Source: an uncultured Prevotella sp. (GTDB lineage Bacteria > Bacteroidota > Bacteroidia > Bacteroidales > Bacteroidaceae). Taken from it: a DNA stretch of 47,519 nt. Under the pieces are notes generated by a model. The model saw nothing but the letters and a program-made list of their open reading frames with translations, searched no databases and was not told the DNA's origin. Within the stretch, counting starts at the first letter, position 1; each line of letters opens with the position of its first letter. Both the position numbers and the translations under genes were made by a program. Of the stretch, positions 8,287-16,973 are shown piece by piece. The stretch lies in contig UQRP01000018.1 of NCBI GenBank assembly GCA_900543585.1, forward strand, positions 1 to 47,519, read 5' to 3'.

Positions 8287-9318
8287 TTATTTCTGTTTTC
8301 CTAACAGTTGCATCTTAGCCTCGAAGTCTCCGAACATCAGGCGGGAGTCGAGACGGTAGTAGACGCGGATGAGACGGCCATCATGGTTCAGACCGTAGCT
8401 GCCGTCATCGTTGATGGTCGGCGCCTGCACATATTTATAATAGGAGGAGGCGGGGTCCTGCTCGAAACCGGTCTGCAAGGCGGAGAGGAGCACCAGCGGG
8501 CTGTCGCCGAGGATATAGGTCTCACCCATGGCGATGCCGAACTTCTCGCAGACATCCACGGTCTTCATCAGCGCATCGCAGAGATATTTGCCCACCTTGC
8601 CGTAGGGTGCTATCTTCACCTTTATCTCGTCGAGCCCGTACTGGCACTGGCGGTAGACATCGCGTGGAACCTGCCAGATACGCATCTTGCTCTTGTTGAA
8701 GACGACCTGTCCAGCGGGGATGCTGAGGTTGAGGTTGTACTCCACCTTGGAGTAGCCGGGAGGAGGATAGCCGTTGATGCCCTCATACTCCTGCCCGCCT
8801 ATCCATACCACGATGACTTTGTCATCGATAGAGGGGTCGAGGAGATGAGCGCATGCAATATTTGTCAGACTTGCTCCACAGAGCACGAAGAGGGGTTTGT
8901 CCTTGGTGCACTTCCGTGCCTCGTCGACAATGAGCCGGGCGCCCTCGCTCTCAATGGGTGTCTCAGTGGATGCCAGCGGCTGTTCGGAGCCCGGCACAAC
9001 CTTATATCTTCCTTTCATTCCCATGAGGTCGAGGACGGCATTGGCCTTCTCACACGACTCCGTGGCCTGGTCGGTACGACTGGTAAAACCGGCATTGCTC
9101 TTGCCCGTGAGATGTCCGCCGACGATGCCACGGATGTCACAGGTCGTGCAGAGCGCCTGATGGGCCAGCTGGAAGAGGCCGTCGGGGTCGCCGCAGAAGT
9201 CGTTGTCGATGATGACCTTGACCTTGGCCTTCCGGGTGGGTTGAGAATCAGCGGGCCGGGAAGCCATCACGGGAAGGAAGCCACAGAAGAGCAGCAAAAG
9301 GGAAAAGAGTTTTTTCAT
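8287..9318 (-). CDS. Nucleoside hydrolase-like protein (IunH fold), secreted
   Basis: The 343-residue protein has a signal peptide (ending near PVMASRP) followed at once by VKVIIDNDFCGDPDG. This corresponds to the N-terminal Asp cluster that binds calcium and ribose in nucleoside hydrolases. The classical spacing DxDxGxDD is changed here to DNDFCGDPD. Other family-like blocks are LFVLCGASLTNIA (about 145) and the C-terminal YYRLDSRLMFGDF. Classical enzymes cleave ribonucleosides in the cytoplasm. A secreted homologue inside a glycosidase locus suggests either extracellular nucleoside scavenging or action on another N- or O-riboside-like glycoside; the latter is inference. It lies 47 bases downstream of the esterase gene at 9366-10994 and 21 bases upstream of the GH3 gene, so it is an internal operon gene. 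Confidence 0.85.
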   Translation of the reverse strand: MKKLFSLLLLFCGFLPVMASRPADSQPTRKAKVKVIIDNDFCGDPDGLFQLAHQALCTTCDIRGIVGGHLTGKSNAGFTSRTDQATESCEKANAVLDLMGMKGRYKVVPGSEQPLASTETPIESEGARLIVDEARKCTKDKPLFVLCGASLTNIACAHLLDPSIDDKVIVVWIGGQEYEGINGYPPPGYSKVEYNLNLSIPAGQVVFNKSKMRIWQVPRDVYRQCQYGLDEIKVKIAPYGKVGKYLCDALMKTVDVCEKFGIAMGETYILGDSPLVLLSALQTGFEQDPASSYYKYVQAPTINDDGSYGLNHDGRLIRVYYRLDSRLMFGDFEAKMQLLGKQK

Positions 9319-9365
9319 AGAAGTTCGTATGGGTTATCGTCATTAAACTTTTCGTGCGTTGTACA

Positions 9366-10994
9366 TTATTTATTGAGTACTACTTTCCTCAGATGCGCAT
9401 CGTAATCATATTTCACCTCGCAGTTGGTGTCGAAGATCATCGTGGCCTTCTTCGCCGTGGTGTAGTCGGGCCATTCCGGCACGCCAGCGCCGTTGGGGTT
9501 GCCGGTGCGGGCGAAGTTGATCCATGCCGAGCTGAGAATCTCACCGAGCTTCACGGCCTCCGGTGTCATTCCCGTGGCCGAGGCAGCACGCGCCACATTA
9601 TGGAATACATAGGGTATCTCTGCACAGTGTGTGGCTGTGAGGGCTCCGTCGATGGCCGTGCTCTGATAAGCAAAGAGATAGTTCCATACCTTTCCGGCTT
9701 TGTCGGCGGCCTTCGTCTCTATCTGTGCCAAGGCCTGCGGACGATACTTGAAGTCGATGAGCGGCATGAGGAGATAGCTCTCATTGGGATAAGCCTCGCG
9801 GAAAGCCTGCTTATATTCCTCGGTTTTGTCGCCGTACATCTTCTTCAGCGTGGCGTCGATGTCGGCCTGGCTCTGCTTGAAGTAGTTGGGATTCATCACG
9901 GCGGCGAAACCGGCAAACTCGTTGAGCGTGGTGCCCACAATCATCGGCACGTCGGCCGACTGCTTCTCGCTGCCATTCTTAAAGGCATCCTCGGGAAGGA
10001 TGTCGCCGTCCTTTGTCGGCATCCAGCCCCAGATGCTGGCCAGGTCCTCACCGGCGGCGTCGGCTTCTTTCTTTACCTCGGCACAGGCCTTGTTGCCGGC
10101 GGCCAAGAGCTGTTCGTAGGGCACGGTCTTGATCTTGTCGACCGTAGCGGCGTCAAGACCGAGGTATTTCACCGTGAGCTCACCGATCTTCTTCGAGTAT
10201 TTGTCCATCATAAAGGTGGCACCGGAGCCGCTCTGCACGATGGCTTTCTCAAAGAGGCCTTTGGCGCGCGGCATGCAGCAGAGCGTAGACACCTTGCGGC
10301 CGCCACCCGACTGACCGAAGATGGTGATGTTATCGGGATCGCCTCCGAAGTTGGCGATATTGTTCTTCACCCACTTCAGCGCCTCCACGATGTCGAGGAG
10401 TCCGAGATTGGCACTGTGCTGATACTGTGGTCCGAAGGAGGAGAGGTTGAGGAAGCCCAAGGCATTGAGCCGGTGGTTGAGGGACACTACGACGACATCG
10501 CCCTTCTTGGCCAGGGAGTTGCCATCATAGGCGGGCTGTTCCTGACTGGAGCCTGTGGAGAAGCCACCGCCATGGATCCAGACCATGACGGGACGCTTCT
10601 TCCCGTCGATACCCGGTGTCCAGACGTTGACACGCTGGCAGTCCTCACCGGGATAGCCGTCGTCCCAACGCGAGGTGTAGGCGACATTGTCCATGAGCCA
10701 GGTGCTGCGGAACTCCTGCGGACAGCAGGGGCCATAGCTACGGGAGGAGCGCACACCCTGCCAGCTATCAGGAGCCTGCGGCTCCTCGAAGCGGGCGGCT
10801 TTGGCATAAGGAATGCCCTTATAGGTGTAGATACCATTCTCGATGTAGCCCGAGACCTTGCCGTAAAGGGTCTGAGCCGTCGTTTTTTCTGTCGACGAAC
10901 AGATGGAATAGCCTGGAATGTAGTTTTGGGCGGAGGCGGAGAAGCCACCAAGGAGCCCAAAGAACAGACAGGCAAATATCTTGCGATTTCTCAT
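9366..10994 (-). CDS. Type-B carboxylesterase, secreted
   Basis: This 542-residue alpha/beta-hydrolase belongs to the carboxylesterase type B (cholinesterase-like) family. A signal peptide ends near SASAQ. The oxyanion-hole region reads VWIHGGGFSTGS (about 135) and the nucleophile elbow is FGQSGGG with Ser near residue 229. The acid lies in the region TLNEFAG and the catalytic His near ALTATHCAEIPYVF. GQSGGG replaces the more usual GESAG seen in its paralogue at 12840-14453, and the two are clearly diverged, so this is not a recent duplication. It probably removes acyl groups from glycosides or other esters reaching the periplasm. It sits between two nucleoside-hydrolase-fold genes, 110 bases from one and 47 from the other. 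Confidence 0.9.
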   Translation of the reverse strand: MRNRKIFACLFFGLLGGFSASAQNYIPGYSICSSTEKTTAQTLYGKVSGYIENGIYTYKGIPYAKAARFEEPQAPDSWQGVRSSRSYGPCCPQEFRSTWLMDNVAYTSRWDDGYPGEDCQRVNVWTPGIDGKKRPVMVWIHGGGFSTGSSQEQPAYDGNSLAKKGDVVVVSLNHRLNALGFLNLSSFGPQYQHSANLGLLDIVEALKWVKNNIANFGGDPDNITIFGQSGGGRKVSTLCCMPRAKGLFEKAIVQSGSGATFMMDKYSKKIGELTVKYLGLDAATVDKIKTVPYEQLLAAGNKACAEVKKEADAAGEDLASIWGWMPTKDGDILPEDAFKNGSEKQSADVPMIVGTTLNEFAGFAAVMNPNYFKQSQADIDATLKKMYGDKTEEYKQAFREAYPNESYLLMPLIDFKYRPQALAQIETKAADKAGKVWNYLFAYQSTAIDGALTATHCAEIPYVFHNVARAASATGMTPEAVKLGEILSSAWINFARTGNPNGAGVPEWPDYTTAKKATMIFDTNCEVKYDYDAHLRKVVLNK

Positions 10995-11104
10995 AGTTTA
11001 TTATTAGTTTTAGTTGATAAGAGCGAGTTGAGAAATGGAACAAGAGAGCCATAATATGAACCCTCTGTATGAACGGGATTTCCTGATTTTGTCGGCGAAG
11101 GTGT

Positions 11105-12628
11105 TCACCTAACGGTGATGACAACTCTCTTATAGTGTGTCAGGGCCGGCTCGCCGTTGTCGGTAGCCTGAAGGATGGCATGAAGCTGCTCGCCATGTTT
11201 CGCCGAGGCGGGTATGGTGACCGTCGTCGTGGCGGAGGAGGCATTGCCGAAGGTGAGCAGGTCCTTGGTGCCGCCAACTTTGAACTGCATCCACTCTACA
11301 TTGACCTTGTCGTTGTCGGGGTCACTGACCTTGCACTTCAGCGTAACGGTCTGTCCCGGCGCCGCTGTCACCGCTGTGGGTCCGCTGATGGCAGGCTCGT
11401 GGTTGGCGTCCTTGAAGTTCGGTGTCACGCTCCAGGCCATGCGTGCGGCAAAGCCATTCTGCACGGCAGGGGTGAAGTCGGGGAAGCCCATCAGCGCCTG
11501 GACATAAGCCGATACTTTCCGGCTGTCTACATCCTTGGGGATGTCAACCTTCGCACCGGTCCATCCACCCCAGGTGGCGTCGCGCCAGGCCTCGAGGCCG
11601 TTGTCAATCATATTGAGATAGCAGAATGTGTCGCCCTCGGAGATGAAGGTGCCCTTGGGCTGCAACGGCATCCAGAGGATGTAGCCTTGTTTCTTCAACT
11701 CCTCCTTGCCAAGGTCGCTGACACCGAAGAAGTCGAAGCGGTCGCCTTTCACCATCTGCTTGCCGTCGCCCCAGACACGGTAGCGTGCACCGAAGGCTCC
11801 CTTGGAGCGAATGTATTTCTCGGTCCATTCCGGAGAATAATAGACTTTGTCGGCTGGGGCCGCCGTGATGGGACCGAAGAACGTGAGGTTGACCTGCATG
11901 CCACCCATATCCCACGTTCTGATGTCGGGCCAGAAGGGATGGATGTAATGGGTATAGGTGTCGTCCTGGTCGCCGGACATGCAGAGCACGGCTTTCTTCG
12001 ACACACGGGCTTTGATGGCGGGCCAGTTGGCTTGTCCCGAATAGATGTCCTCAATGGACTTCAGGGCGCGGGCGATGGTGCTGGCTCCTCCCCACACCTG
12101 AAGGAAGAGCGGCGTGGTGTCGGGAGAGAGCAGCTCCTGCTTGATAAGCTCTGAGCCGGGCGTATCTTTCGACATGTCGCTGTCGAAAGCCACATTGCCT
12201 TCCCGAATCTTCGAGCGGAGATAGGCAGGAGTAGGATAACCGGCATGATGCTTGACGAGGTTGGGATAGACCTTCTCGTAGACGTCGACGTTGTCGTCGA
12301 TGAAGCGCTCGTCAGGGGCATAGCGGTAGCTCGTCATCGGCTTCGTGTCCGGCAGCTTGGAGTATTCGCGGCCTGGCATCCACCATGTCGTACCCTTGCC
12401 GTCGCCCTTCCAGTGGAACTGGCTGCTGGCATAGACGAGACCGCGGACGTCGAAGTCGCTGCTATAGAGCAGAAACCGTATCATAGAGTTGTTGTCGTCG
12501 AGCTCGGGGTCGCAGGTGACGATGATGGCTGGCTTGGCTGAGACCGAAGAAGCCGCCGGTGCCGCGGTAGCGACAGACGGAGAGGCGGCAAGTGCGACAA
12601 AAGATAGAAATATATTGCGGAAAGACAT
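11105..12628 (-). CDS. DUF1593/Sde182-like nucleoside hydrolase-fold protein
   Basis: The 507-residue protein has a signal peptide (ending near TAAPAAS) and an N-terminal nucleoside-hydrolase-like domain that opens with IIVTCDPELDDNNSM, an Asp-rich cluster equivalent to the metal site of that fold. The phrases QFHWKGDGKGTTWWMPG and LFLQVWGGASTIARAL are typical of the DUF1593 (Sde182) family. From about residue 400 a beta-sandwich follows, with AAPGQTVTLKCKVSDPDNDKV, resembling an Ig/Fn3-like C-terminal domain. A Saccharophagus family member is named as cellulose-binding; catalysis is not established. In this locus it lies between two esterase genes. The gene is preceded by a 211-base gap filled with G-rich repeats. 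Confidence 0.85.
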   Translation of the reverse strand: MSFRNIFLSFVALAASPSVATAAPAASSVSAKPAIIVTCDPELDDNNSMIRFLLYSSDFDVRGLVYASSQFHWKGDGKGTTWWMPGREYSKLPDTKPMTSYRYAPDERFIDDNVDVYEKVYPNLVKHHAGYPTPAYLRSKIREGNVAFDSDMSKDTPGSELIKQELLSPDTTPLFLQVWGGASTIARALKSIEDIYSGQANWPAIKARVSKKAVLCMSGDQDDTYTHYIHPFWPDIRTWDMGGMQVNLTFFGPITAAPADKVYYSPEWTEKYIRSKGAFGARYRVWGDGKQMVKGDRFDFFGVSDLGKEELKKQGYILWMPLQPKGTFISEGDTFCYLNMIDNGLEAWRDATWGGWTGAKVDIPKDVDSRKVSAYVQALMGFPDFTPAVQNGFAARMAWSVTPNFKDANHEPAISGPTAVTAAPGQTVTLKCKVSDPDNDKVNVEWMQFKVGGTKDLLTFGNASSATTTVTIPASAKHGEQLHAILQATDNGEPALTHYKRVVITVR

Positions 12629-12648
12629 AGAAGTTAAGAGCTAAAAGG

Positions 12649-12840
12649 GTAGTGGGTGGGGAGGTGGGAGGGGATAGGTGTTGGGTGTTAGGTGGGAGGT
12701 GGTAGGTGGGAGGTGGTAGGTGGTAGGTGTTGGGTGGTAGGTGTTAATGATATGTCTCTTGGGGTTAAGACGGCCGCAAGGACTGCCCCTACGGTGTCAC
12801 CAATCAAACCATTAACACCCAACACCTATCACCTAACACC
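12649..12840. repeat. G-rich degenerate tandem repeat with complementary arm
   Basis: From 12649 to 12747 the plus strand repeats variants of ggtgggaggtggtaggtgtt. At 12810-12840 a C-rich segment (aacacccaacacctatcacc) complements the last part of it, so the two arms could pair across about 60 bases. Positions 12654-12673 contain four runs of three or more G with loops of 1, 4 and 1 bases, a textbook G-quadruplex motif on the template strand. The repeat lies between the stop codon of one gene and the start of the next. Confidence 0.8.
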
Positions 12841-14453
12841 TATTTCTTCATCTTCGCCTGGATGAGGGCGTCAATCTTGTGGTAGCGGGCGGTGACGGCG
12901 GCGTCCTTCACCTGATGTGCATTCAAGTCGATGAGCATCACCGGTGGTACGTCGCCATTATTGTTAAAGGTGTCCCACTTCGGCAGACCGAGGCCGTTGG
13001 GGTTGCCGTACTTCACGAAGTTGACATACATCTGCTGGAAAATCTCAGAGACAGCGTAGTCGTCGGTAGTCCAGGGGAAGGCTGTGTTGGTGGACAGGTT
13101 GCCCATAGCATACTCGATGTCGTTGGCGTGCATAGCGCCGGGAGCGGCAGGAGCCTTCGGAGCATTCTCATCGACGTCGACGGTGCCACCAGCCAGACCG
13201 GGAGCCTTACCCTTGAGTTGCATGGCAGGACGCGGATGGCAGTAGACATAGCGGTAGACAGGCTTTGTGCTGCTCTGACGCACCATGTCGGCCCACTTCC
13301 AGGTGGCATAGCCGATGAAGATATCGCCACCGAGCTGGTAGCCGGGGAAACCTGTGATATCAGCATCGGAGTGGATGTTATAGAGGTCGTAGATGGTCTT
13401 GGCGTCGGTACCGAAGTAGTTGGCAACAGCGGGAGCGAGGTTCTCCATCGTGGGTGCCTTGCCACCGGCCATGAAAGCCACGGGGAGCTCAGCGTTGTTG
13501 TTACCCAAGAGGCAGGGAACCTGCGCCTGACGACCCTCGGCGATGACCTTGTCGGGATCCTCGGTGAGGAAGATGCCGTCGATGCACTTCGTGCCCTCTC
13601 CGAAGACGGGAGTCTCCATCTTCAGCAACTGCTCGGTAGACAACTTCCGTAAATCAGAGAGCTTCTTAAAACCGTTCTTCTTCGCCCAGTCCTCACCAAT
13701 CTTCTCCGACTCTTTCAGAGAGATGGGCTTGGCATTGGAGACGATGGAACCGCTCGAACACATATAACCAGCGATGAGGTTCTTCGACAGCGGAGAGACG
13801 GTCTGGGCGCAGGAAGACTGTGAGCCTGCCGACTCACCATTGATGGTGATTCTGTTGGGGTCGCCACCGAAGGCCGCGATATTGTTCTTCACCCATTTGA
13901 TGGCAGCAGCCTGGTCGAGCCAGCCCTGGTTGCCGTTGCAGCCACCCTCTTTGGTGAGCTGGGGATGAGAGAAGAAGCCAAAGATGCCCTCGCGGTAGTT
14001 GGCCGTGACGACGATGATGCCACGGCGAGCCAGGCGCAGACCCTGATAGCGGGCCTCGGAGCCACTGCCCGAGACGAGGCCGCCACCATTGAAATAGATA
14101 AGGACGGGAAGCTTCTCGTCATATTTCTGTGTCGGTGTCCACACGTTCAGATAGAGGCAGTCCTCACTCTGCTTGGGACCCTCGAAGACCATGTCGCCAA
14201 AAGCATTGTATTGGATGGGGTCGTTGCCAAAGGCTTTGGCCGAGCGCACACCCTGCCAGGCCACAACGGGCTGCGGCGCCTTCCACCGCAGGTTGCCAAC
14301 GGGAGGAGCGGCGAAAGGTATGCCGCGGAAGATCTTCACACCGGCAGAGTCGATACCTTCAATCATTCCTCCCTCCACTTTCACCTGAGGGCCCTGCGCA
14401 AAGGCCATGACGGCCATAAACAGGGAGAAAACAGACAATAAAAGTTTTTTCAT
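12840..14453 (-). CDS. Type-B carboxylesterase, secreted
   Basis: This 537-residue alpha/beta-hydrolase carries the full type-B carboxylesterase pattern: signal peptide ending near AVMAFAQ, FRGIPFAAPPVGNLRW, EDCLYLNVW, NGGGLVSGSGS for the oxyanion hole, and NGESAGSQS with the nucleophile Ser near 208. An acidic residue falls in the expected NNAELPV area, and the C-terminal block MHANDIEYAMGN supplies the likely catalytic His. I place the start at the ATG at 14453 because MKKLLLSVFSLFM begins a good signal peptide. The frame stays open for 38 more codons upstream, but these come from a 9-bp tandem repeat (14471-14577). The gene follows the TonB receptor by 132 bases. The substrate is probably an acyl ester; the exact type is unknown. 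Confidence 0.92.
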   Translation of the reverse strand: MKKLLLSVFSLFMAVMAFAQGPQVKVEGGMIEGIDSAGVKIFRGIPFAAPPVGNLRWKAPQPVVAWQGVRSAKAFGNDPIQYNAFGDMVFEGPKQSEDCLYLNVWTPTQKYDEKLPVLIYFNGGGLVSGSGSEARYQGLRLARRGIIVVTANYREGIFGFFSHPQLTKEGGCNGNQGWLDQAAAIKWVKNNIAAFGGDPNRITINGESAGSQSSCAQTVSPLSKNLIAGYMCSSGSIVSNAKPISLKESEKIGEDWAKKNGFKKLSDLRKLSTEQLLKMETPVFGEGTKCIDGIFLTEDPDKVIAEGRQAQVPCLLGNNNAELPVAFMAGGKAPTMENLAPAVANYFGTDAKTIYDLYNIHSDADITGFPGYQLGGDIFIGYATWKWADMVRQSSTKPVYRYVYCHPRPAMQLKGKAPGLAGGTVDVDENAPKAPAAPGAMHANDIEYAMGNLSTNTAFPWTTDDYAVSEIFQQMYVNFVKYGNPNGLGLPKWDTFNNNGDVPPVMLIDLNAHQVKDAAVTARYHKIDALIQAKMKK

Positions 14454-14470
14454 AGTTCTGATATTTTTTA

Positions 14471-14577
14471 GTAGGCCTATAGGCCTGTTAGACCTATTAG
14501 GCCCATTAGACTCATTATGCCTATTAGGCCTCATAGGCCCATTATGCCCATCAGGCATAGTAGGCATATTAGGCCTA
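14471..14577. repeat. Twelve-unit 9-bp minisatellite (ttaggccta-like)
   Basis: About twelve consecutive 8-10-base units vary around ttaggccta / ttaggccca / ttatgccta. They fill the gap between the receptor stop codon and the esterase start. Because most units are 9 bases, the upstream frame of the esterase gene stays open and reads as a Pro/Asn/Arg-rich peptide. I regard that as accidental because a signal peptide starts downstream. Confidence 0.85.
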
Positions 14578-14585
14578 ATATTGAT

Positions 14586-16865
14586 TTAGAAGTTGATGGT
14601 CGTAGACAGCGAGACCTCGAACGGACGGATGTAAGAACCTGACATCAGGTAGTTCTTATACTTGGAAGTGTCGGTGACAAGGTCGGCAGCGCTGATGGAA
14701 CCGGTAGCACCACTCTGGTTGAAGATGTTGACAACATTGAGGGCGAAGTTGACCTTCTTGTTCATCATATAGTTGATACCGCCAAAGCTCTCCCAGTGAC
14801 CGTTGAAGTACAGAGTGTTGGTCTTGTTGATATACTGCTTTGAGAAGTAGCGGAAGCTGAGCCAGAAGCGGAACTTGTTGAACGTATAGGATGGGTCGAG
14901 CTCGATGAGGGTCTTCGACATAGCGGTCACGGTGTTGTCAGAGACATCGACGTCAATCGGTGCACCACTTGGGAACTGTCCCTGGATATGGAACTTCTTA
15001 TAGACAGGGTCCTGCAAGGTCAGCAGGGCATGGAGAGAAGCACCCTTGAACGGAGTGAGGACAACGTCGGTCGTCCAGCCCATGGTCTGGATGTTGTAAG
15101 TGATTGGAATGGTCTCACTCTCCTCAGCTCCTGAAGCAAGCTGGTTGTAGAAAGTAGTACGTGACTTGTAGTTGGTCTGTGTGATAAAGCTGAACTGAGA
15201 TACGAGCTGTATCCAGGAGTTGTTCCAGTAGATACCTGCGCGGGCCATGTTGATGTTCACAGGCGCTGTGGTAGGCAGCTCAGAACCGGCATAGTCCTGG
15301 AGGTTCGGACGCTGGCGCACATAGACATACTCTCCTTCGAGACCGAAGCCAGGGAGCAGCTTGGCGCGGACATTGTAGGTGAAGGCGGGGTTCAGCCAAT
15401 CGCCGTGGAAGCGGTTGATGGTGGCACCGTCTGACTTCAGTGACCAACCAAAGGTACGGGTGTTGTAAGTAGAACCTTCCGGCTTGTTCAGGGCAGCGTT
15501 ACCACCGTAGCCGAGGTACTCGAGACGTGCGCCGAGGCTCATCCACAACCAGTTGGTGGCTGTCCAGTCATCGCTGGCATAGAGAGCGCCCTTGAACTCG
15601 TGACCGTCGTAATACTCACCGCTGCCAGGGTTCAAAGCACTGTAGTCGAGGTAGGTTTTCCCATCAGGAGCCATGACATAGAGGGAGTGAGGATTGTCGC
15701 AGACCTCGTGGGCCATGACGGTGTTCATCTGCTGCACACCGGCGCGGTTGTACCAGACATTGGCACCGACACGCCAGCTGTGGCGACCGTTCTTCGTCTT
15801 ACCCGACAGTTTGGCAGTGGTCAGCCAGTCATGCTCGAAACCAGGGACGTACATCATCCAGCGGTTCTGAACTTCTGTGCCGGTATACGCTGTGCCATCA
15901 GCATAGAAATATTTTGAAGCAGCAGTGGTATAGTCGTAGGGCGAGATACCGGAGACGGCATTCATGGCCATGCTGACCTTACCCCACTTAAACTTACTGT
16001 TGACATCGAGGTGGTTGCCGTTCTTGAAATCATAGCTGAGGTTGAACGCCAGCTGCTTGTTGTCGGTAGTACCGGCATCCTTCCAACTCTTGCGCTTCAC
16101 CTCACCGGTCATCACATCCATGTAGGCGAAGGTGCTGGCCTCCTGACCGTAGTAGCTGTCGCGGCCATAGTTGAAGCCGTTGTATTTCTTCACGGAACCG
16201 TCACCGACGAAGATGAACGGAGCATAGCTGGAGCCCGTGCTGGTGTAACGGCTGTACTGGGCGATCAAGCTCATGTAACCACGGCCTTCCGCAAACTTAT
16301 AGTCCACGCCGGCCTTATAGATCTGGAAGCGCGTCTGCAGGTTGGCAGCGGTGAGCTTATACGATCCCGGGTCCCAGATCTGGTGGGAGTTGAGGATATA
16401 GCCGAAGCCACCACCGAGAGGACCTGTGAGGGTGGCATCGAGGACCTGCCGGCCAAACTGGTTGAGCTGGTAGTTGACGGTGCCGCCAAACGTCGGCGCG
16501 GAGTGGCGGTGATAGGTATCCACGGTGTAGCCGACCTGTCCGGTCTGCAAGGCCGACTCAGAGATGCTCAGCACGTTAATTCTGCCGTAGGAGGTGCCGG
16601 GGAGCCAGGAGAAATAAGGCATATCGGGCCATACGTTGTACGATACGGGCAGCCCGTCCTCAAAGATAGGAGCCGAGAGGCTGGAGGGCAAGCCGATGTT
16701 AATCTGACGGGGCTGGTCAGCGCAGGAAGCGTTGAGCAGGACGTTGCGGTTCTTCACCTCCTTGGTGTTCTGCACAGTGTCCTTCTTGGCGACTTCCTGT
16801 GCCAGAGCGGTGGTAGGCACGATGCTGCTGGCCAGCAAGAGTGCAAATAACTGATTGGTTTTCAT
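14586..16865 (-). CDS. TonB-dependent outer-membrane receptor without SusD partner
   Basis: The 759-residue protein has a signal peptide (ending TTALAQ), a short periplasmic N-terminus, a plug-like region (about 55-160) with GTVNYQLNQFG and TGPLGGGFGY, and then alternating aromatic-rich beta strands of a 22-strand-type barrel. It ends in the aromatic C-terminal residue of VSLSTTINF, the usual outer-membrane assembly signal. It has no CarboxypepD-like N-terminal extension, no STN domain and no neighbouring SusD gene, so it is not a classical SusC. In the middle of a glycosidase/esterase locus it most likely imports a small glycoside or aglycone. The gene lies 108 bases downstream of the GH3 gene, after a strong hairpin, so it may have its own promoter. 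Confidence 0.88.
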   Translation of the reverse strand: MKTNQLFALLLASSIVPTTALAQEVAKKDTVQNTKEVKNRNVLLNASCADQPRQINIGLPSSLSAPIFEDGLPVSYNVWPDMPYFSWLPGTSYGRINVLSISESALQTGQVGYTVDTYHRHSAPTFGGTVNYQLNQFGRQVLDATLTGPLGGGFGYILNSHQIWDPGSYKLTAANLQTRFQIYKAGVDYKFAEGRGYMSLIAQYSRYTSTGSSYAPFIFVGDGSVKKYNGFNYGRDSYYGQEASTFAYMDVMTGEVKRKSWKDAGTTDNKQLAFNLSYDFKNGNHLDVNSKFKWGKVSMAMNAVSGISPYDYTTAASKYFYADGTAYTGTEVQNRWMMYVPGFEHDWLTTAKLSGKTKNGRHSWRVGANVWYNRAGVQQMNTVMAHEVCDNPHSLYVMAPDGKTYLDYSALNPGSGEYYDGHEFKGALYASDDWTATNWLWMSLGARLEYLGYGGNAALNKPEGSTYNTRTFGWSLKSDGATINRFHGDWLNPAFTYNVRAKLLPGFGLEGEYVYVRQRPNLQDYAGSELPTTAPVNINMARAGIYWNNSWIQLVSQFSFITQTNYKSRTTFYNQLASGAEESETIPITYNIQTMGWTTDVVLTPFKGASLHALLTLQDPVYKKFHIQGQFPSGAPIDVDVSDNTVTAMSKTLIELDPSYTFNKFRFWLSFRYFSKQYINKTNTLYFNGHWESFGGINYMMNKKVNFALNVVNIFNQSGATGSISAADLVTDTSKYKNYLMSGSYIRPFEVSLSTTINF

Positions 16866-16939
16866 AAGAAGTTTGTTTTTAGGATTACCTATTTATATAT
16901 AAGGTTGTTATCAAATAGCAGCCAAAATTTTTATATAAG

Positions 16940-16966
16940 GTTCCGGACGGGCTTTCCGCCCGGAAC
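16940..16966 (-). terminator. Intrinsic terminator-like hairpin after GH3 gene
   Basis: The stem starts gttccgg and closes ccggaac, with a further 3 pairs inside after one mismatch and a short loop. It lies 7 bases past the stop codon at 16974. On the minus strand it is followed by an AT-rich tract (TTATATAAAAATTTT). It probably ends or attenuates the GH3 transcript before the receptor gene. Confidence 0.6.
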
Positions 16967-16973
16967 ATGAGAT

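Noticed and set aside
9354..11054. 566-codon plus-strand frame opposite the esterase
   Set aside because: It mirrors an esterase with a full catalytic motif set and has no signal, domain or promoter of its own.
14454..14567. 38-codon N-terminal extension of the esterase
   Set aside because: It is encoded by the 9-bp minisatellite, and a good signal peptide begins at the ATG at 14453.
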